A program made the translations under genes and the position numbers. The notes beneath the pieces are model-generated. The model searched no databases, was not told where the DNA came from, and saw only the letters and a list, made by a program, of their open reading frames with translations. This document shows positions 17,440 to 28,900 of a DNA stretch of 50,670 nucleotides, in pieces. This DNA is from Anaerolineae bacterium. GTDB taxonomy: Bacteria > Chloroflexota > Anaerolineae > Aggregatilineales > Phototrophicaceae. Numbering within the stretch: the stretch's first letter is position 1; every line of letters starts with the position of its first letter. The DNA lies in contig JAHDWN010000046.1 in NCBI GenBank assembly GCA_023382675.1, positions 1 to 50,670 of the forward strand, given 5' to 3'.

Positions 17440-19031
17440 ATCAGTTGGTTCAGATTACAACACTGACGGATCTGCGGGCACGTTTCATCGGTGCGCTGGC
17501 AATCGCCTCGATTGCCATTGGCCTTGCCGGACTGGCACCAACCCACCTGGTGATCGGGCAAAGCCTGGGCACTGAGACGACGATTGTGTTGCTTTTGGGT
17601 GGGCTGTGGCTGCTCCTGCTGATACGCGGTTACGCCGATCTCGCGGCACTGGGTCTGTGTGCCTCATTGACACTGGCATCCCTGACACCGCCGCCGATGT
17701 TCCTGGTGATCGCCGTGACGGCATTGCTCGCAGCAGCCGCGCTGCTGACACGCCGGGGTTATCTAATCGTTTGGACAGTCATCATTGTACGTCTTGCGTT
17801 TGCGGCGCTCGAATTTGTAACACAAACCCCCAATTCTCTTTGGGAACTGGGCAGTAACTACCTTATACCGCTAGCAGTCATCCTGATTACCAGTTTGTCG
17901 GCACGGTTCTTGATTTCGAATGCAGAGCGCACGGCGAGTCAGTCGGCGCGCGCTGCGCATCTGCTGCAATTCACGGCTGAAATCGCCCATATCACCAGCC
18001 AGTCACTTGGGCTTACCCCCCTGCTAGGCCAGGTTACGCTGCAAATTCGCGAGCGATTTGGGTACTACCATGTGCAGGTGTTCCTGGTCGATAATACGGG
18101 CGACTATGCTGGTCTGGTGGCGAGCACAGGTGAAGTTGGGCAGCAATTGTTGATGCGCAAACACCGTCTTGCCGTCGGTTCCAACAGCGTAATCGGCCAG
18201 GCGACGGGGCGCGGTGAACCCGTCATCGCTCGCGATAGCGACCCGAAAAACGTGCGCTTTCGCAATGAACTGCTGCCTGCGACGCGCGCGGAACTTGCTT
18301 TGCCGATCAAAGAGGGTACCCAGACAATCGGCGTGCTGGATGTCCAGAGCAGGGATGATGATGCTTTCGACCAGAACGAAGTTCAATCGCTACAAACTCT
18401 GGCGAATGTTCTGGCGTCAGAAATCCGCAACATTCGCCTTTATGAGAAGCAAGTGGCAACAGCGCAAGATAACGAACGCCTGTATCAACAAACTCAGACC
18501 GACCTGGAAGAGATCCAACGGCTCAACCGCGAGCTTACCGGCAATGCCTGGCGCGATTACTTGCGAGAGATGGGTGGGGTCGCAGGCGTCACGCTGGATC
18601 AAAAACAGCAAACAGGCGATCTAAGCTGGAGCGAGGAACTGCGGGCAGCAGCACAGGGCGACGTGATTGAAGACATCACCCCGGATCATTCGAAAGTCGC
18701 GATGCCGCTGAAGCTGCATGGCAAATTGATCGGCGCAGTGGAAATCGAGACCGATCATGAAATCCCGCAAAGTAAGATCCAGGCCATGAGCGAAGTGCTG
18801 GAATACCTGGCAACCAGTTTGGAGAATGCCCGTCTATATGAAGCGTCGCAGATTGAAAACGTTCAGAAGCAACGGCTCAACGAAATCGTGACGCGCTACG
18901 AGACCGTAGGCTCAGTTGAGGAACTGCTGCGAGTAACATTGCAGGAACTTGGCGAAACACTGGGCGCGGAAAGCGGCACAATCCGATTGGGGACGGCACC
19001 GGCTGCCGAAACTAACGGAAGGGGTGCATGA
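17436..19031 (+). CDS. Membrane-bound GAF sensor protein B (no kinase domain)
   Basis: A 531-residue protein with about six N-terminal hydrophobic helices (residues 18-160), making an integral membrane sensor module that I cannot assign. A canonical GAF follows (about 178-339) with the cluster-specific signature FGYYHVQVFLVD and RAELALPI. Next comes a divergent GAF-like module marked by a Trp motif (AWRDYL near 370, then the core AMPLKLHGKLIGAVEIE near 421 and LENARLYEAS near 462), and a half-GAF stub at the C-terminus (about 478-518, ending in GTIRLG). No output domain is present. Its ATG overlaps the previous stop, and its own TGA overlaps the next ATG. Confidence 0.85.
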   Translation: MNQLVQITTLTDLRARFIGALAIASIAIGLAGLAPTHLVIGQSLGTETTIVLLLGGLWLLLLIRGYADLAALGLCASLTLASLTPPPMFLVIAVTALLAAAALLTRRGYLIVWTVIIVRLAFAALEFVTQTPNSLWELGSNYLIPLAVILITSLSARFLISNAERTASQSARAAHLLQFTAEIAHITSQSLGLTPLLGQVTLQIRERFGYYHVQVFLVDNTGDYAGLVASTGEVGQQLLMRKHRLAVGSNSVIGQATGRGEPVIARDSDPKNVRFRNELLPATRAELALPIKEGTQTIGVLDVQSRDDDAFDQNEVQSLQTLANVLASEIRNIRLYEKQVATAQDNERLYQQTQTDLEEIQRLNRELTGNAWRDYLREMGGVAGVTLDQKQQTGDLSWSEELRAAAQGDVIEDITPDHSKVAMPLKLHGKLIGAVEIETDHEIPQSKIQAMSEVLEYLATSLENARLYEASQIENVQKQRLNEIVTRYETVGSVEELLRVTLQELGETLGAESGTIRLGTAPAAETNGRGA

Positions 19032-20722
19032 TGATCGATTCCCTGTTCCGCTTCCTTTTTACGCTTCGCTACCCCTATACCAACAGCGTCATGCGCCAGC
19101 GCGCCTGGGGGCTGTTGGCGATGACATGGCTGTCTGTCGTGGCCTGGGCGCTGTATTTGTTCGGGGCGGCGCTGCCTAACATCAACGCTGGGGTGTCGTC
19201 CAATCTTTTCTTGACACCGAGTTTGCTGGCGCTGCCTGTGGCCGCCTTCATTGCCCTCTATGCGCTGCAAACGGGTCGGCTGCGTACAGCAGCAGCCATC
19301 TTCACCTACATGCTCCTGTTGAGCACTGCGCCGCTGCTGTACACGTCACCTGAAGGGCTTTTGCCGCTGGCAGTCGTTCCGGCTCTGATCGCGGGCGGCG
19401 TTTTGCTCAACCGACGTCAGTATCTGGTTGTAGTCGTACTGACTCTGGGTTTACTGGCTGGCCGCGCGATCTGGCTGAGCAATTACACTGACCCCTATGT
19501 GTTTGTCCCACACAATAACTTCGATTTGCTGCTCATTGTTCCAGTGGTGACTCTGGGAAGCGCAGCAGCATTCCTGTACGTATTTAGTGGCAACGACGAA
19601 CGTACCCTTAGCAACGCGCTTGACATGGCGCGTTTCATGCAGACGGCTGCAGAACATGGCACAGCGCCCACAACGGATGTGAACGAGGCGGATCTATTGA
19701 GCAGTCTTGTTCGAGCTCTGGAGGAAGATTTCGGTTTCTTCAACGTCCAGGTGTACATGATCGGCGATGAGCGCCGCCTCGTGCGCCGCGCGCGAATGGC
19801 ATTGGGCATGACTGTGGAGCGCGACGCGCGCAGCTTCATCAACATCGGCAGTGCAACGTTGGTAGGCCAGTCTGCCGAAAAACGCGAGATCGTCGTCGTA
19901 GACAACCTATCGCCGAAAGAAGACCAGTCGCTGTTGACAGCCCCTGCACGACGCGCGCTGGCTATTCCACTGATCGCAGACGGCGAATTGTTCGGCGTCA
20001 TCGAAGCCGACAGCGAAAAAGATCGGGCGTTTGAAAAAGATCAGGTAGAGGCCATCACGTTGACTGTTCAGCGCACGGCGAGTCTGCTCATCATGCAGCG
20101 GCGCATATCCGAGTTGAAGACCGAGCTACGGGAAGCGCAAGGCAACCTGAACAACCTGACATCGCTGTTGCGTGAACAAGATGCCCGCCTGAAGGAAAAC
20201 ATGCGCACAACCTGGAACACCTATGTGAACAAGTATGGCCTGAGTGCGACGGGTTACGACCTCTTCCGCGAGGCTGACAGGTATCGGCTGATGCAAGCAG
20301 CGGACATCCCAGCCAGGCTACGCACGGTCCTTGAAAAGGGTGAGTTGTTTATCGAAGAAGAGGAAGATGTTCAAACTCTGACGATCCCGATCGCCTTCCG
20401 AGGGGAACTATTAGGCGCAATGTCTTACTCACTGCCGCCGGGGCAACTGTTGAATCAGCGCAAGATCGAACTGGCACGGAGCGTCGCTGAACGTTTGGGC
20501 GCGGCGCTGGAGAATACGCGGCTTCTGGAACAGACGCAAGCACAAGCGGAACGCGAATTCCAGGCGAGCACGATTGGCGCACGCCTGACCGGTATCACCG
20601 ATGTACAAACCGTGCTTGATCTGGCAGCAGCAGAATTTCAAACCGCGCTCGGCGCGGTTTATGCACGCGCCTATCTTGAAAGCGCGCCCAGCGGCGCGCG
20701 CGCCGAACAGGAGGGGCCATGA
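19028..20722 (+). CDS. Membrane-bound GAF sensor protein C (no kinase domain)
   Basis: A 564-residue protein with the same layout as its upstream neighbour. About six N-terminal helices (residues 25-190) are followed by a GAF (about 205-358, signature FGFFNVQVYMIGD), a coiled-coil segment (about 360-390), a Trp-marked GAF-like module (TWNTYVNKYG near 395; IPIAFRGELLGAMSYS near 453; ENTRLLEQ near 495) and a half-GAF C-terminus (about 514-552). Its GAF lacks the ASTGEVG strand motif of the paralogues, so its ligand may differ. No output domain is present. Start and stop both form ATGA overlaps with neighbours, so translation of the series is coupled. Confidence 0.84.
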   Translation: MMIDSLFRFLFTLRYPYTNSVMRQRAWGLLAMTWLSVVAWALYLFGAALPNINAGVSSNLFLTPSLLALPVAAFIALYALQTGRLRTAAAIFTYMLLLSTAPLLYTSPEGLLPLAVVPALIAGGVLLNRRQYLVVVVLTLGLLAGRAIWLSNYTDPYVFVPHNNFDLLLIVPVVTLGSAAAFLYVFSGNDERTLSNALDMARFMQTAAEHGTAPTTDVNEADLLSSLVRALEEDFGFFNVQVYMIGDERRLVRRARMALGMTVERDARSFINIGSATLVGQSAEKREIVVVDNLSPKEDQSLLTAPARRALAIPLIADGELFGVIEADSEKDRAFEKDQVEAITLTVQRTASLLIMQRRISELKTELREAQGNLNNLTSLLREQDARLKENMRTTWNTYVNKYGLSATGYDLFREADRYRLMQAADIPARLRTVLEKGELFIEEEEDVQTLTIPIAFRGELLGAMSYSLPPGQLLNQRKIELARSVAERLGAALENTRLLEQTQAQAEREFQASTIGARLTGITDVQTVLDLAAAEFQTALGAVYARAYLESAPSGARAEQEGP

Positions 20723-22971
20723 ACAAAGGGACATGGGCTTTTCTCAATCCGGTCAACTGGCCGATCTGGGTCAAGATCGTCATATTGGTAGGTACGGGAA
20801 TTTTGACGTTAGCCATACCTGCGTTTATGACGGTGCGTACCGGCACGATCGAGAATGGCATCGACAATGCGGAAAGCTACATTGAACTGAACGGCACGCA
20901 GCACGCGATCTCCATTAACAGACTGATCGACAGTGCGCAAACTGCGTTCGACGAGTTCATGAGCGATCAAACGACTCTGACCCAGCACATCAGTTTTCTG
21001 ACCAGCGCCACGGACTCGAACACGACCAGAACGACGCTCCAGGATATTTACACGGAGACATTGATCAACCCGACAGACGCGGTGTTCGATCAGGTGCGCC
21101 TTCTGAATACGAACGGTATCGTGGTGGCCGCACAAGCTGACGGAGCTGCCGAGGCCGCTGGTCTCCTGGGAACGAATCAATCCCGCACGAATGCATTCCG
21201 CACGGCAACGGCAGCGGTCGCCGAAGGCAGAGCTCGCACGATGGCCGCATCTCTGGTCGACGGCGAACCGGTTCTCGAATTGATCCAACTCATTGCGCGG
21301 CGCAATGGCGATCCTGCCGGGTATTTGATCGGGCGCATCGACAATGACCGCCTGGTCGCGCTGCTAGAAGACACGGATGCCAACTACCCGGTAACGACAT
21401 TCTTGATCAGCCAGGAGGATGTCGTGTTCGGGCCGGCACTGGCCGAAGGCGCGCTTGTGCCCAGCCGTTCATTAGGAACGATTCGCGCCTTGAGTGGGCA
21501 AACGGGAATGAGCCGCTATCGCCTGGAGAGCGGTGAAGAGATCCTGGGCTATTATGCTCAGCTACCGGGTACCACGCTGGCGCTGGTCAGTCAGGCGCGG
21601 CTAGAGGATGTGGCTCAGCGTGCCTTTGACTTTTACAATGCGCGCAGTTTTGTCCTGGTAGCAGGATTTGTAGCGCTCGGTGCGGTGTTGGTAGCGGCGC
21701 TCTTGCTGCTGAACAACAACCTGACGCCACCACTGAACCGGCTGCGCTTGGCTTCATTGGCACTGGCGCAGGGGGATTTCACCTATGAAGTCCCGGATCG
21801 TCAGCGTGGTGACGAGATTGGCGCGCTCGCCAACTCGTTCATGCTGATGCGCGACCAAGTGCAGACGATGGTTCAGGCGCTGGAAGCAAGACTTGCCGCT
21901 AGAGCACGAGACATCGGTGCTACACAGCAGATCAGCCAGTTTGCAGCCACACAGCGTGATTTGCAGTCGCTGCTGGAAAACGTCGTGACTCTGTTGGTGG
22001 AGCGATTCACCAACCTATATCATGCGCAAATCTTCTTGATTGATCCGGATGGGAAGCACGCTATCCTGCAAGCGAGCACGGGCGAAGTGGGCAAACAACT
22101 GTTGGCGCGTGGACACCGTCTGCCTGTAGGCAGTGTCAGTATCGTGGGACAGGCCGCTGCGCAGAAGCGCCCGATGACCGCCCGCGACGTGGGTGCGAGC
22201 CAATTGCACCAGAAGCAGCGCTTCCTGCAGGAAACACGTGCGGAAATGGCAATTCCCCTGCTCTTCGGCGAACGTGTCATCGGCATTCTGGACGTGCAGA
22301 GCCGGCAAAAAGACGCATTCGTCCACGAAGAGGTTTACGTCTTGCAGACAGTAGCGAACCAGATTGCGGTGGCGATCCAGACGGCGCAGCTGTACGAGGA
22401 ATCGGTGAAAAGATTGGCGCAAATCGAGAACGCCAATCGCAAAGCGACGCTGCAAGCGTGGGAAACGTACATGCAAGAGCAGCAGAAAGATAAGTTGAAC
22501 AGCAGCGCAGGCCTTGAGTCGAACGAGGATCTTTCAACGTTGCGCCGTGCTGCTCTAACAAACCGCCAGGCCGTGGTAGGTGAACTTACAGAGCGCGAGA
22601 CATTTCCTATCGCCGTACCGATCCAGATCGGCGGCGCAGTCCTGGGCGCGGTCGAGTGGGAAATCCCGGCGACGGACTTCAATGAGAACAAGCTCGAATT
22701 GGCAAAAGAATTAGCCAATCGTCTGGCAATCGGTCTGGAAAATGCACGTTTGTTCCAGGAGAGCCAGCGTGCAGCCGAACGTGAGCGCATGGTCAACAAT
22801 ATTGCGGCGCGGTTGGCTTCTCAGACCGACATCAGCGAAATCTTGCAAACGGCGGTGCGAGAAGTTGGGCAGGCATTGCGAACTCCACAAGTCAGCATTC
22901 GCTTGCATGGCGGAAAGCATACTGCAAACGGTAGTAATGGCTCACACGAAATTCCTGGCGAGAAGAACTGA
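20719..22971 (+). CDS. Membrane GAF sensor D with extracytoplasmic domain and HAMP (no kinase domain)
   Basis: A 750-residue transmembrane sensor. One helix (about residues 16-40), an extracytoplasmic sensor domain of about 265 residues of the Cache type (inferred from size and position), a second helix (about 308-332), then HAMP (about 335-390, with the proline-rich start LTPPLNRLR and a DEIGALANSF segment). A GAF follows (about 407-561, signature YHAQIFLIDPDGKHAIL), then the Trp-marked GAF-like module (QAWETYM near 580; LENARLFQES near 673) and the half-GAF C-terminus (about 691-730). There is no kinase or methyl-accepting region. The stop lies 12 bases before the hybrid kinase start. Confidence 0.87.
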   Translation: MNKGTWAFLNPVNWPIWVKIVILVGTGILTLAIPAFMTVRTGTIENGIDNAESYIELNGTQHAISINRLIDSAQTAFDEFMSDQTTLTQHISFLTSATDSNTTRTTLQDIYTETLINPTDAVFDQVRLLNTNGIVVAAQADGAAEAAGLLGTNQSRTNAFRTATAAVAEGRARTMAASLVDGEPVLELIQLIARRNGDPAGYLIGRIDNDRLVALLEDTDANYPVTTFLISQEDVVFGPALAEGALVPSRSLGTIRALSGQTGMSRYRLESGEEILGYYAQLPGTTLALVSQARLEDVAQRAFDFYNARSFVLVAGFVALGAVLVAALLLLNNNLTPPLNRLRLASLALAQGDFTYEVPDRQRGDEIGALANSFMLMRDQVQTMVQALEARLAARARDIGATQQISQFAATQRDLQSLLENVVTLLVERFTNLYHAQIFLIDPDGKHAILQASTGEVGKQLLARGHRLPVGSVSIVGQAAAQKRPMTARDVGASQLHQKQRFLQETRAEMAIPLLFGERVIGILDVQSRQKDAFVHEEVYVLQTVANQIAVAIQTAQLYEESVKRLAQIENANRKATLQAWETYMQEQQKDKLNSSAGLESNEDLSTLRRAALTNRQAVVGELTERETFPIAVPIQIGGAVLGAVEWEIPATDFNENKLELAKELANRLAIGLENARLFQESQRAAERERMVNNIAARLASQTDISEILQTAVREVGQALRTPQVSIRLHGGKHTANGSNGSHEIPGEKN

Positions 22972-22983
22972 GATAGGCGAGTA

Positions 22984-25900
22984 GTGACTATGGTGCGTAA
23001 TAACACCCCATACATTCCGCAATCACAGCGTTTGCGCCGGCGAGCCGCCAATCGCATTACGCTGATCGTATTGATCGCTTTCTTGATCATCGGGCTGCTC
23101 AGCTTCCTGGGTATCCGAACGGTCGCGCGTGAAAATCTGGAGCGCACCCATGTCGAAACCCTGCAATCCGTCAGCCAGGAAATCGATACGAAGTTAAACC
23201 AGACCTACGAAGACATTCAGTTTCTGACGACCAATAGCGCAATACGCACGTTCGCGAGTGCCGTGCGGGCGACCGGCGGCCAGAGAAACAGCGCCGCCAT
23301 TGAGAGTGCGCAAACGGCACTGGCACAGACGTTCGCGACAACCCTGGTTCGTAACCCGGAAGAATATCTGGCGATCCGCTATGTCGATTTGAATGGCGAT
23401 GTATGGTCGGAGGTGCGCCAGGAAAACGGGACTCCACACATCTCCCTGGACTCCGAGGTCACAGCCCAGACCAACGATGCAACCTTCCTCCAGGGACTTC
23501 AAGCGCCGCTAAACACAATGGTCACAAGCGAGCTGCGCTTCCTGACGTATGCGGGAAGCGACGAACTTGTCGAGCCGCTGACGCCTTACGTCCGGTTCAT
23601 GACCCCAACGAGCACAGACACTGATTCGATGACCACTGCTGGCATGGTACAGATTGACGTCGCGCTGGCGCAGATTCTAAACGTCCTCACGACTGACACA
23701 ACCATCACCAGTGTCGAGGGTCGCCGGGTTGTTCTCATCGACGATCAGACCACTCTGATCGCAGACACATCGCTGACGGATGCAAATATTCTGCGCCGAA
23801 TTGCCAACGGGTTTGGCGTTTCATTAGAGTCACAGCTTCCAGCTTTGGCAAACGCCATCACAACGAATAACAGCGCTGTCCGCGCCAATGTGATCGAAGG
23901 CGTGATGGCTTCGTCTTTGCCGATTGCGCTTACCGGGGCCAACGGAACCCCCTGGTCGCTTCTGTTACTGGACAACGCAGGTTCGGCACTCGACTCGGCA
24001 ACTTTGAATGGCATTTTGGCTTTGCTGGGCAGCGTGATGTTGGGCGGCATCGTCGGTGTGGTGCTTCAGACCGTATTACGCGACACTATGCGCCCGCTCG
24101 ATCAAACGGCAATGCTGGCAATGCAGATTGCTGACGCAGCGGTAGACCCGGCGCAGCAGACCGGTGTGGGTTTCACGGAGAGTGAAGCCCCAGACGAAAT
24201 CACCCTGGCAATTGAAAATCTGCGCCTCCAGGTGCAATCGCTGAGTCAGACTCTGGACATGCGCACGGAACACTACCGGCACAATCTGGAGTTGGCGGCA
24301 CGCATCAGCCGTGAGACGGCGACTGTGCACGACCTCAGCATCCTGATCAACCGTACCCTCGATCTCATTTGTGACTCATTCGGCTTCTATCACGCACAGG
24401 TGTTCCTGGTCGACGAAGCCGGCGTGAACGCCGTGCTGCGGTACAGCCATGGTAGCGCGGGTCAACGTTTGCTGGCGCAGGAGCACAAACTGGCCGTCGG
24501 TTCTGCGTCGGTCATCGGCCAGGTCACGGTAAAAGGTGAACCGGTCGTCGTCAACGACACGAGCAGCGAAACATCCGGGCCACATCATTTCAATCCGGTG
24601 CTGGCGACAACCCGTGCGGAAATGGCGCTGCCGCTGACCATCGGGAGACGCACGATCGGCGCGCTCGACATCCAGAGTGAGACGGCCAACGTCTTCCGCG
24701 AGGACGAGGTTCAAATCTTCCAGCTTCTCGCCGACCAGCTTGCCATCGCGATTCAGAATGCCCGCTTGCTGATCGAGACAGAAGCGCGTGTGGAACAAAT
24801 CGACCGGCTCAACCAGCAGTTCATCCGCTCCGCCTGGGAGAAAACGCTGGAAACCGGCGAAATCGGCGAATCGTATTACTACGATCTCATGCAGGTTGAG
24901 CGCGGCACGCCCAAAGACACAGGCAAAGGCCTGCGTATCCCCCTGACCATTCGTGGTGTTGTCATCGGCGAGATTGAGGCGAATGCCGGCGCAGACCGTA
25001 AGCTGAGCGAAGGCGATGAAGCTTTCATGCGCGCGGTTGCTGACCGTATCGGCCTCGCGATTGAGAATGCTCGCTTGCTCGGCGAAACTCAGAATACACT
25101 GGCCGAGACCTTCTCGCTCTACGAACTCAGCCGGTCGTTGAGCGAGGCAGCCAACCTTGAAGACGTAATCCGCGCCATCAATCTGACCGTTGTCACTGAT
25201 GCGACTGGCGGCCAGATTGGCATTTTCAAAGTCGATGCAACCGACATTACCCAGGTGAATCTAGAAATCACCAACACCTGGACACGGCGTGAATATGAGG
25301 AGGCCACCGGCACCCTCCTCCATCTGCAAGATCATTCACTGTTGACTTCGCTGACACCAAATCAGGTCATTCTCGTACAGGACATTGCCAGTGACGGGCG
25401 AGTGGATGCTGAATTGCGATCCCTGCTGCAAACCTCACTGGGGGCGAAAGCGGCGGTTCTGATCCCGATCAGCGTGCGCGGTAGCGTTCGTGGTGTACTG
25501 ACACTGGGTTTCCCGACGGTGCGCGCCTTCAGTCAGCGCGATGGACGTATCTTTGCCGCTTTGATTGACCAGGCCAGCGTCGCGATTGATAACCGCCTCC
25601 TGGTGCAGCAGAACGAGCAAGAAAGAGAGCGGTTAGACCTGATTTTGGAAACGCTGCCCGCCGGCGTAATCGTGCTCGATCCGCAAACACTGCGGCCTTT
25701 GCAGGCGAATCAACAGGCACAAACACTGCTCGGACAGGTCATCGATAGCAACACAGCGTTCACCATCGAGGGCTACAACCTGTATCGCACGGGCACTAAC
25801 GCATACTATCCAGCGACTGAAATGCCCGTTTTCAGTGCGCTTGCAAACCGGCATCAGGAATTCTGTGACGACATCACGGTTTATCACCCTGACGGCCTCC

Positions 25901-28900
25901 AGATCGATCTGCTGGCTAACGCCGCGCCGATTCTAAACGAACAAGGGCAAGTCTCGGCGATTGTGGCCGCATTCCAGGACATCAGCACCCTGCGAAATCT
26001 GGAAAACACGCTGCAAGAGAACTTGCGTGAGACGATCTTGCTGTATGAGACAACACGCTCGCTCGCGGAAGCTCCCGAAGTCGGCGACGTTATCGACCTG
26101 ATGCTCGCGCAGCTCAGTCTCCAGGACGCCAGTGAAGTCTATCTGGTGATGACGGATGAGAAGACCAATTCTCCTCACGTTATCCGGTCGCTGAGTGGTC
26201 TGGAGGGTGAATTCCCGCTGCCGCAACAATTGCTGGATGTGCAGCAACCGCTGTTTATCAGCGACGTCGCACATCCACGCCAGCTTGAGGATGAAGCCAC
26301 GCGCATTGCTCTGATGAACCAGGGGATTCGCAGCCTCATCGTAGCGCCTCTGCGCGTCCAATTCCGTGACGATTCACCTCCTAGTTGGGTGGTCATGGCA
26401 TTCGCTGACCAACAAGACTTCAGCATCGAACGAGAGCAATCGTTTGTGGCGCTGATCGACAGTGTGGCAGTGACGCTCGACAACCGCTATCTGGTACAGA
26501 GTACGCAGGTAGCGCTGGACACAACGGCTGCGTTGTACACCGCTACCAGTACGATCAGCCGCGCGCAGGATTTGAATGAATTGAGCGAATCGATTCAGGA
26601 AGCACTTCACTGGCTGAAGGCTGACATCTATGCAGGGTTCGTGCGTTCCGGTGATGTGCTCCAACCGATGTTCAATGTGAACCTTGACGGCGGTGAAATT
26701 GACTTCAGCAGTCTCCTTGAGATGCATCGACCAACAGATGCGGTTTTTATCCAAGACTTGCAGGAGGTACTCGAGCCGACGCCTTTCGAGCAGGAACTGT
26801 TCAATCTGGGCATCCTGCGTGCATTTGGGATGGTGCCTATCCGTTTGCAGGCACGTTTCGAAGGTTACGTGTTGATAGGATATCATCGCGCACACTCATT
26901 TTCGGAGGGCGAGACCCGTTATATGGCGGCCATCGCAGACAGCAGTTCGGTCATGATCGATAACTTGCTGCTCCTCGACCAGATCCAGGACAGCTTGCAA
27001 GAAACGAGCGTTCTGTATTTGTCGAGCCGCGAATTGAGCGATGCGCTGAATGAAGAAGATATCGTCCAGGTTATCGTCAACCATCTGCTGGATCGGTCGG
27101 CAAACCAGGTGTTTGTATGCTCGTTTGACAATGGCATCAGCGAAGGATCAGAGAATACGTTGCGCGTCGTCGCTCACTGGCAGAGCGAAACCGATGAGCC
27201 AATCGATTTCATGGGCATCATGCTGTCGTCGGATTATTTCCCAGCGTGGCGCATCCTCAGCAGTGAAGATCTGATGCTGATTGACGACGTGGAAACAGAT
27301 GAACACCTGAGCGATGCCGAGCGGCAAGGTCTACAGAGCCTGGGGCTGCGGTCGGTCAGCGTCCTACCACTTAGCGGGCGCACGCAGCGACTGGGTGTGA
27401 TCCTGATCGGCGATAATGCCCCGTTCAAACACAGCGACCGTGAGGAACGTATCTACGGTTCATTTGCCGAACAAGCCTCCTTACGTCTCGAAGCCTCACG
27501 CCTGTTGATCCAGACCGAGCGGCGTGCGCGCCAGCTAACAACCTCCGCTCGCGTCGGCCAGCTCGCAAGTTCGCTGGAAGAACTGAGCCGCCTGCTGCCG
27601 ACCATCGTCGATCTGATCAAAGAGGCCTTCGGCTATGATCATGCTCAGATCTTCCTGATGGATGAAGAGCATCGTTTTGCGGTTCTGTCCGCGAGTACAG
27701 GCGAGGCCGGTGAGCAGCTCCTGGCGGCGAAGCACAAGCTGGAGAAAGGTTCACAATCGGTCATCGGCCAGGTCACAGCTACGGGTGAGCCGGTGTTGGC
27801 GCTGGATACAAGCTTGACCGGTGCGGTGCATCGGCCAAACCGTTTCTTGCCCAACACCCGCGCAGAAATCGCCGTGCCACTCATCCTCAAAGGGCGCGTC
27901 GTTGGCGCGTTGGACGTGCAATCCAACACCCCGAATTTCTTCAACCAGGATGATATTAGCGTGTTGACCACGCTCGCAGCGCAAATCAGCGTTGCGATCG
28001 ATAACGCCGCGCTCTACGAAGAATCACAGGCGCGCGCGAAAGACATGTACTTCCTGTTCACAGTCGCAACAGCGGCGGCGGGCGCAGACACGCTGAGTGA
28101 AACCATGCAGAACATCACGCTGGCGCTTCAGGAACTTCTCGAAGCCGCCGCCGTGAGCGTTTACCTGCCGGTGGAACTGACGGATGGCGAAATCACCATC
28201 ACGGAACTGCGCCCTGTCGCCATCGCCGGTTCGGACATGCCGCTTTCGGAGATCTCTGAAATCCGGTTGGGTGAGACGGACACACTCCATGGGCGGTCTG
28301 CAAGCGAACTTCGCCCATACATCATCGGTGATATCTCGGAAGAGCACGACTACGTGCCCATCATCGGCGATGCACAGTCCGCCATTATCGTTCCGCTATC
28401 AGTCGGCAATCAGCTCATCAGCTTGTTAACGATGGAAAGCCTGGAACTGAACGCGTATGACGATGACACGTTGACGCTGCTATTGACACTGTCCGGTACA
28501 CTGTCCGCCATCGTGCAAAACCAGAAGCTTCTGGAAGAACTCCAGCAAACCAACGAACAGCTTCTGGAGCTTGACCGGCTCAAGAGCGACTTCCTGGCAA
28601 ACATGAGCCACGAACTGCGCACGCCGCTCAACTCGATCATCGGCTTCAGCCGCGTGATCTTGAAAGGCATCGATGGCCCGCTGACCGAGATGCAGGAACA
28701 AGACCTGACCACGATCTACAACAGTGGACAGCATTTGCTCAATCTGATCAACGACATTCTGGATCAGGCAAAGATCGCCGCCGGCAAGATGGATCTGCAA
28801 TGCGACTACTTCGACATCAAGCCGGTGATCGAGAGTGTGCGCTCAATCGGCATTGGTTTGGTGAAAGACAAGCCAATTGACATCATCGTTCACATGGCTC

